Below are positions 57,241 through 64,000 of a stretch of 64,000 nucleotides of DNA, in pieces; position 1 is the stretch's first letter; each line of letters begins with the position of its first letter. The stretch lies in assembly GCA_025786725.1 (NCBI GenBank), contig JAHLTZ010000020.1:62001-126000 (forward strand), given 5' to 3'. Made by a program: the position numbers and the translations under genes. The notes under the pieces were generated by a model, which was given only the letters and a program-made list of their open reading frames with translations, did not search any database and was not told the DNA's origin. The stretch is from Syncephalis fuscata. Its lineage: Eukaryota; Zoopagomycota; Zoopagomycetes; Zoopagales; Piptocephalidaceae.

Positions 57241-58447
57241 GCGATGTTGGTGATCGGTATTGATCATTTACATTTGCTTTAGATTGTCGTCGTTTAGATG
57301 GCGATGATAGCATCCGCATAGATGGTTGTGAGTTTTGCCGTCCCATAGCACTACCATGATGTGCAGAATAAGCCCGATTATAGATACTGCGACACCGTCG
57401 AAGAAGATAGATACTGCATGCCACTACTGTACAGGCTAAAAGCTCCCATAGTACAAGATAAAATGAATTGGCGAATAGTACACTATGTATAACGGCCATA
57501 GGTGGCAGACAAAGCGTTAAACTTCGCACTACTTGTTGGCGTACAAACTTTGTCGGTCCAATCTCCAGTGGATCAGGTCCGATGAGAAATCGTTGTGTGC
57601 GCAAATACAGCCGACGCCGAAATTGACGAAAATACGACTCGGTTGTCCAGTAACAACGTGCTGCAGGTGTAGACTCATCAGATATCGGTGTAAACGATGG
57701 TTCGTCTGCACCATCAACTAGCCAAGGTGAGCCAGTAATTTCCGGTACTTGCTCAGCCTCAAACTCTGAATCATCTGTATAATCGTCATTCATAACTGTT
57801 TTTGTCGATCGATTTAATTCTGCTTCTGTAATCGGCATTTTTGCTAAATTGGCTTTAGTTGGAAAAGTGCTTTTTGGCGTGTTTACTATGGTTGCAGTAG
57901 CCGTTTCAAGTGCTTTGGCTGTTTGTGCCGGTGTCTGTACACTATAATCAAATGTATGGCTTTTTCGACTAGTTATAGGCAAAATAGAATTCACTTCGTT
58001 TTGTGGTAATGATGGCCGAATAGACGATGCAGTCATGGCAGTGCCATTTATTTGTCGATCATCATTCGTTGCCGTGTCATTTACCATGGGATCAGTCGGT
58101 GATTTGGCTGAAGTAGCATTGACATCTGATGGAGTAACAATGGTGGCTAAAGATAAAGCGCATAACTTGGACGAGTGTTGTGATACACGATCAACTATTG
58201 CTGTTCTGGTTGATTTAAAAGGCTTTGGCATTGCTTTAGATGGTCGACTACGATTGCCGTATAATTGACGAAGCTGCTCTGCGGTAAACATATTCGATGA
58301 GTTGTCGGCTATAATAGATGATGATGGTGGTAATGATGATGATGCAGACATAACGTTGTTTTCATCGTTATTTCGTTTGAATTGCTGTCGATATGACTCG
58401 GCCAAAACGTCTAACGAACCCGATGTCGATATAACTGTTTCATCCAT
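53042..58447 (-). CDS. Hybrid histidine kinase with membrane N-terminus and receiver domain
   Basis: This is a two-component phosphorelay sensor. Exons 58447-55759, 55682-55573, 55514-53692 and 53636-53042 sum to 5217 nt, giving 1738 residues with every junction in frame. The ATG at 58447 is the first in frame. Residues about 310-610 contain several hydrophobic segments, consistent with a membrane sensor, interrupted by a polyglutamine run. The HisKA phosphoacceptor is His624 in SQVAHELRTPLSAVLGWTEL. The HATPase shows the N box (GRIRQILSNLISNAIKYTEQ), G1 (DDSGVGIP) and G2 (GTGLGLFLVKQL). A long Ser/Thr/Asn-rich linker precedes the receiver domain, with VLVVDDNSINR, phosphoacceptor Asp1580 in LMDVRMPRMDGYTA and Lys in DDVLIKPI. 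The receiver carries a low-complexity insert after MREKESSF. Intron 1 has a GC donor (GCAAGT). The signal sensed is unknown. Confidence 0.92.
57207..57242 (-). repeat. Polyglutamine-coding CAA tract in the histidine kinase
   Basis: Twelve or so CAA codons (GTT on the + strand) encode an uninterrupted Gln run in the N-terminal half. A second Gln/Pro-rich stretch is encoded at 56220-56300, between the HisKA motif and the H-box-following helix. Confidence 0.9.
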
Positions 58448-59260
58448 AACTAGGCCTGTCAATCGCTTGACCGTTACTACTACTACTAGTATTGCTATTG
58501 TTTAGAATGCGCCAGTGCTACGAATGATTTAACGATTACACCGTAAAATGCTGCCTACTACGAGGTAAAAGACTTGATAATGCGTTGTCTAAATAGTTGA
58601 ATCACTGTATCAGTCAATGTATGCGTGTGATGTCAATGCGGTAATGGCGGTAATGGCGAATATTGTTCTAGCGTTGATCAAAAATAACATAAACACTAAC
58701 AAATCGAGTAATCCACAGACAAATAGATACTGGACAAATAATAAGCACGATAGCTATATCTATCATCTACGAATATTGGCACTTAAAAATTGCAAAGCAA
58801 TAAGAAAAAACCGGTATTTCCCTGCAAAGACAAGTAATAATAACACCGCGGTTGTATATAACCATAGATAGTATATAGGTGGTTGAAAGAACACTGCTCT
58901 AGTGAATATTCTCGGGCCAACTGCCAATTATAGTGCAGTTACAAGGCCGACAAGTACTATTTCGTTGAAGCAACCGTAACAATAATAGTAAGTGGTAGTA
59001 GTGGTAGTAGTGGTAGTAGTAGTAGTGGTAGAAGAAATAGTAAAAGTGATGCCGTGATGAACAACACTATGTAAAAGATGAATCCAAGCAACAAATAACT
59101 ACCGCCAACTAGATTCTTAACCTTAAGAAGTAGGAAGGGGAAGGATTAAGCGCTGGATGGAAAGAGAACGTAACAGATGCGTAGAAAAAGAATCACCACT
59201 ACACCAGGGAAAAGGGATAAATTACCAAAGAACATGGGCACGCACGTATGTTGTTTTGTT

Positions 59261-59294
<34 letters not shown>

Positions 59295-62266
59295 GGGAAG
59301 ACGAAGAAAAGAAATATGTTTGAGTGGATAATAGTGTACGAAGAACAAGAGTAGAGGGGAAAAGCAATAAAGTCAATATAATAACTATAGTATTATAACT
59401 ACTATGGCTATAAACAAATAGTAAGTATTGAAAGTCCAGAATAATAATAAGAAGAAGAAAAGAAAAGAAACTATATAGTTATTATAGAATATAATAAATA
59501 GATCGATCCACACTAATAGTAAAATAGTAACAAATCGATCTTTTTACTTATACGAAAGCCTTTTCAGTACAATTATAATGGTTACCCAATAGGCCCACAT
59601 ACTAGTGTGTAACCGAGATTGATCCAATAAATAGTAAAAGATTATTCAATTATTACGTCTACTTTTACTACTATAGCTATTACTATAGCTATTATATACA
59701 ACTATAATCATCATATCCATTATTAAAAGTAATAAACCAGCCCATCAATCCATCTTACTCAGTACAACGTGGGATTTTATGATGGATGTGGTGGTAAAGG
59801 AATGGCGTGTTATTGTTTTGTCACCATTATTTATAACTGAAAGGGGCAAAGGAGAAATGATGAAAAATACTATAGAAAAGGATAGGGAAAATAGTCAACC
59901 CACCCATTACATCACACTTTGTAAAAATACCGAATATATTGATAATAGTTGTTGTTATCAACACATACAATACTATTAAATACACGCTAAATACTTGTGA
60001 TTCATCTACCATGTGGTTATTCTATAAGCATGACACTACTACTACTACTACCACCACTACTATCTCAATATCATGGTATTTCAATAGAATATCCAAAAGT
60101 GCATGTGGTAAAGCAATGTTTGATGAGGCCTTACAATGCATTATCTTTTGATTGACGCTTATCCTATCAATGGATAGAATGTAAATGGGGAATGTGTTTC
60201 GCTGTCTATAGCTCAAAACAAAGATGGCTCATATCATTTGTTTCAGTGGTGAACGGGCCTTCCCTGCTTCTACTAGTTCAATAGAAATGTAGTATGCATT
60301 ATCGGCATATTATCACCAAATATCCGAGACACTTACTCATTGAATAGATATACTTTAGCAATAGACACTATTCAGGCAATAATAGTAGAAATAATAAATA
60401 TAGAATAGAGCTATACTAATAGATACAATCAAGGTATCAATCCTACTAATGACTGTGCCAGTAATGACGACAATAATGTACCATTAGTAGTAACAATCTA
60501 CAATGGCGTGGTTATAGAATAATAAAAGTCCAATTCATTCTATACTAAAATGGTATCCATTCTTATCACTCAAAGAAGTGCCATTAATTTAACCATCTAT
60601 TCAATTTAATCCATTCACTTCCATGCTATGTCGTCATATTATAACCAGTCCACCATTGAATGGATTCATACACACACATATACACACACATATACATACG
60701 CACACACATATATACATATATATACATATATACACACATCTATTGATGCCAAGTCTAATAGAAAGCATGCAACTACACATGCTATTTGCTATAACATATT
60801 GTGTAAACTAATAAACTAGAACAAGACGCGTACAAATCTATATATGTATAGACACTCTACGAGTTGCGCTTATATCATTTCAAATCATATTCTATTGACC
60901 CGAAATAGATATAAACACTAGCCAAACCAGGGCAATTACTTACAATGAATGCGGTCCAATAGTAACTAAATGTACTTTAAGTAATAGATTGCAGAGTTAA
61001 TCGAATGAACAATTGGAAACAAACAACGAAAAAGAATAAGTGAGCGTGGGATACGAGAATAAACGTGCTATAAAACTACGGATAAACTACGTCTATGCGG
61101 AGCAATTAGTGACTAGTTCACGTACAAACCACCACCACAACAACACTATAAAAGTGAAAGAGTAAGTGAGTGAGTGAGTGAGTAGTGTGTGTGTATGGGT
61201 AGGTGCGTTAACAGACTGCCTAGCTTGTTTGCTCGTTTGCTTGTTCGTTAACCGACAAGTTTACTAAGCCAACTATTGAATAACAAGGCAACAACAGCTC
61301 AAAAGAACACTGCTAACGCGTGCAGCCTCTCTTAGTGGCTTAACAAAACAGTACTCGTTGTATCGATTATTGATGAATAATATCAATAAAGAAAAAAGAA
61401 AACTACTTTTACTGCGTAACAACAGACAGCGCGCAATCTTACTACAGATGTTCAGCCGTCCCCATTGGACAAATGTCAACGGTAGCGAATCAAGTAGTGG
61501 GAGAGAAAGTGTTGATAGAATTGCACATACAAATTGTAGAATAGATGGTAGGAAAGACCAAAAGGGATTGTCGTACTAGAGTTTAGTGGATGTAGTAGTA
61601 GAGTAATGAGGGTCGAGTAGTAATAGAAAAGAAGAATATAGGCCCACAGTGACTACGAGTGAAGGTAAAAGAAAAACTCAAAACGATAGTTGCGCTCAGA
61701 TCTTTTACTCTCCTTAAACCGACTACCAGTTACCGATCAATGGTGACCTACATAGTTACTGAGTCTCAAGCATAATAGTCATTATTATTATTATTATTAT
61801 GTAGTTAATTCGTTTATTAATGATAGAATAGTGGTAATGGTGTATAATGGTAATGTGGCCATCTATCCATGTATCCATCCAGTACCTTACAGATCAATGG
61901 ATAGATGGATGAACTCACGCATTGATATATCTACATAGACATATACACACAAACCACATGCTATAAGTACAGCTATGGCATCAACGCGTGGCCATGGCTA
62001 TTATGATGGCCATCTACCATTTGTAAGATGAAACTTCAGGAGAACCATAGAATGACATCATACATGTTCCATGACCATCCTCGTACATGACGTCATTAAT
62101 CATAATAATTTAGTGTGACAAAAATATGACGTTGATCATGCCACCGTTTACACTAATGCTCATCATGTTACGCATACTTTATACAATTGATTCCTCACAT
62201 CAATCGATAAGTATCACAAATTTATTAGTCTTGTTCCAAGTATGCATTTGTGTAAAGGTGACAACT
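58448..62266. other. 3.8-kb gene-poor spacer with many simple repeats
   Basis: Repeats seen are (GTA)n near 58987-59032, (TG)n at 59262-59292, (ACT)n near 60030-60060, a mixed (CACATATA)n near 60670-60738, GAGT repeats near 61162-61184 and (ATT)n near 61781-61800. Open stretches over these are repeat artefacts. No RNA gene is recognised. The region upstream of 58447 probably holds the leader of the kinase gene. Confidence 0.6.
59262..59292. repeat. (TG)n microsatellite
   Basis: About 15 uninterrupted TG units in non-coding DNA. Confidence 0.95.
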
Positions 62267-63587
62267 CTATAAAAGAGTTTCACCAAGTGCACATCGTACT
62301 AAAGAACAGCCAATTTTGACCGTTTGTTCCAACGCTTTCATATCACCTAGGGATGGATTGACTTCAACCATATCCATAGCCACTAGTTGACCGGTGGCAG
62401 CGATCTCTTCGCAGATATAATGGCCTTCTCTAAAGGTAAGACCACCACGTACTGGTGTGCCTACAAAGAATAGCAGATCAAATAGATACCACGTGTTTGG
62501 CAATAAAGGCATGGGTATGTGTAAGTATAGGCCATATTGTTACAATGCTTAATTATAGCAGTAACTTACCTGTACTAGGTGCTACAGTTGGATCAAGGGC
62601 ATCAACATCAAAACTAAGATGGATTGGTAGGTTACGTTCGGGATTGACATGATCTAATGCCATTTCTACAACTTTGCCAATACCGTATTTATCTGAAATA
62701 GGCAATAGTAAATAAATAGCAATAAATAAATAGTCATATATTATTAGTTACAGAATAAATCATTATAATTGTATTGCCATGTTGTAATACTTACCAACAT
62801 CATGCATGCTAAAAGCACGAATGTTATTATCGCGTAAATCTTTTTCTCGCCTGCGTCGACATCACGCAGTCCAATGTAGACTAGACGCTCCTTTTTCAAA
62901 ATAGGCTTGACCCATTCAAATCCAGGCAATGTTTTATCGCTGAATATACCAAGAAGGAAGGCCAATGGACAGCCGTGTAAATTGCCAGAATCGGTCGATT
63001 CATACGAGTTAATATCCTAGTTGATAGTGCAGTCTATTAGTACAGATGCTCTTTATAATACGCGTGTATATAGCAACTTATTTTGCTTACCGCATGAGCA
63101 TCAATCCACAGAACGCATAGGTCATCGCCATAGACGGCAGTACTACCAGCAATTGTACCAATAGCCAAACTATGGTCACCACCAAGTGTAAGGGCCAGTT
63201 CGCCTCGTTCACAATGCTGGCGTACTTGATCGGCAAGTGTTTGGTTAACGGCGGCAACAAAACGTGGCGCTTTAATCAAACCAATATCTGGATCATCGGC
63301 CGGCTTTAGCTTATCGCAATCGTTTAGCGTGTCGTTAATGGTAACCTTCCAACCAAGTTCCTTTAGTTGGTCTGGTAAGCCATACTGGTTAAGGAGAATA
63401 GGCGCGGTGTCTACACCTTCCTTTCGCTATACACCACAAGTATATACATAATATGTAAGTATGGTAATCTATTTGCTACAGCTCTACTGCTTACCTGACC
63501 AGCACTAAAGGCCGCGCCAATAATGCCGACTGTTTTAGGTTCGGCTATACGCTTATAGCTAGGCTGTGGGTTCGAGTACTGTGTCAT
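62267..63587 (-). CDS. Arginase, with a 1-nt deletion in an A5 run near 62841
   Basis: Arginase converts L-arginine to ornithine and urea with a binuclear manganese centre. The ATG at 63587 ([20 protein letters not shown]) precedes [12 protein letters not shown]. Later exons carry RKEGVDTAP, the manganese ligands in [21 protein letters not shown] and SFDVDALDP, and then [20 protein letters not shown] and [13 protein letters not shown]. All four ligand motifs are intact. In the exon around 62800-62960 the frame passes from LRDVDAGEK into unrelated residues. The -1 frame gives [15 protein letters not shown], the expected continuation, so one base is missing within the five-T run at 62841-62845 (A5 on the coding strand). 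Because the rest is well conserved, an assembly error is the simplest reading. It has about six exons and is of normal length once corrected. Confidence 0.88.
62840..62846 (-). other. Apparent single-base deletion in the arginase gene
   Basis: The break falls in a homopolymer of five. One more A on the coding strand restores GEKK-DLRDNN. The coding context (gag aaa aag) is not a classical X-XXY-YYZ slippery heptamer. Confidence 0.75.
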
Positions 63588-64000
63588 CGCTAATGAATGA
63601 ATAAACAAATGAGCAAATGAGCAAATGAGCAAGTAAGAAGGTGATAGTAAAGAGTATAGGGAAGCTAATAAGAAGGAGCGGCAAGGCTCTTGTACTGCTA
63701 CTGTATTTATATTAAACTGCTTTTCTATCTACTGCGATTGACCACTGTTACTCCTACTATTATTACAGCTGCAACTGCTGTTAAAGACTATACGTCATAG
63801 GCGCTTTCGTCATGTATATGCCCCACACCAAATATTCCTCCCTTTCTTTTTTCTATTCTTCCTTCTACTTTATATTCTATGGAAATTCATATTAAAGCAG
63901 ACAAGAGCAAGCATACCAATACAACTACTGTACATGTAAAACAGAGCACTGTAGCTATGAAGCTCTTATCTCCGTTCCGAGTATTTCCTTATATGGATTC
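63588..64000. other. Region upstream of arginase
   Basis: It is short, pyrimidine/purine-patterned DNA with a GAGCAAAT repeat near 63611-63630. No gene is supported before the window ends. Confidence 0.5.

Noticed and set aside
60623-60819. Two overlapping open stretches rich in His, Thr, Ile and Tyr
   Set aside because: They come from the CACATATA microsatellite.

Overview
The window is AT-rich nuclear DNA from a eukaryote, most likely an early-diverging fungus. Genes are interrupted by many short introns (mostly 40-100 nt, GTAAGT donors, TTAG/AATAG acceptors, a few GC-AG). Pam17 is a fungal import-motor subunit, the hybrid histidine kinase and the small secreted proteins fit a fungus, complex I is present, and a CABLES-like and a MYSM1-like gene point to a lineage outside the yeasts and moulds. 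A zoopagomycete or mucoromycete is my guess; I cannot fix the species.

Layout. 1-6.2 kb: housekeeping genes (Gle1 partial, NDUFA6, a twin-CX9C protein, Sds22, Pam17). 6.2-10.4 kb: gene-free, holding a large near-perfect inverted repeat (about 8203-9689). 10.4-21.6 kb: a CAP protein, an F-box protein, a secreted phospholipase C-type phosphoesterase and a secreted subtilisin. 22-26.4 kb: a small transposase-like relic, then CABLES-like and Bub3 genes in divergent orientation. 26.7-35 kb: two tandem paralogous seven-helix receptor-like genes interspersed with three small secreted protein genes. 35.9-44.7 kb: a DMT transporter, Get1, CCDC47 and a Myb-MPN deubiquitinase-like gene. 45.7-50.6 kb: the extraordinary locus described below. 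50.7-63.6 kb: an acyl-CoA thioesterase, a 1738-residue hybrid histidine kinase and arginase, with long simple-repeat-rich spacers.

The standout is 45743-50553. A signal-peptide exon is followed by a roughly 78-81 bp tandem repeat in which each unit carries a 3' splice site, exactly three bases, and a 5' splice site. I read 50 exons of 3 nt, one of 15 nt and one of 9 nt, then a 140-nt terminal exon. All introns are phase 1, so every array codon is assembled across a splice junction. Concatenation gives an uninterrupted 135-residue secreted protein with no stop codon. Where blocks of units have been duplicated, the introns stay about 94% alike while the triplets differ much more, as if the exon bases were diversifying.

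A caution on sequence quality: four otherwise intact genes (phosphoesterase, subtilisin, Myb-MPN, arginase) each need the same kind of correction, one missing base. This looks more like systematic single-base deletions in the assembly than four independent pseudogenes.
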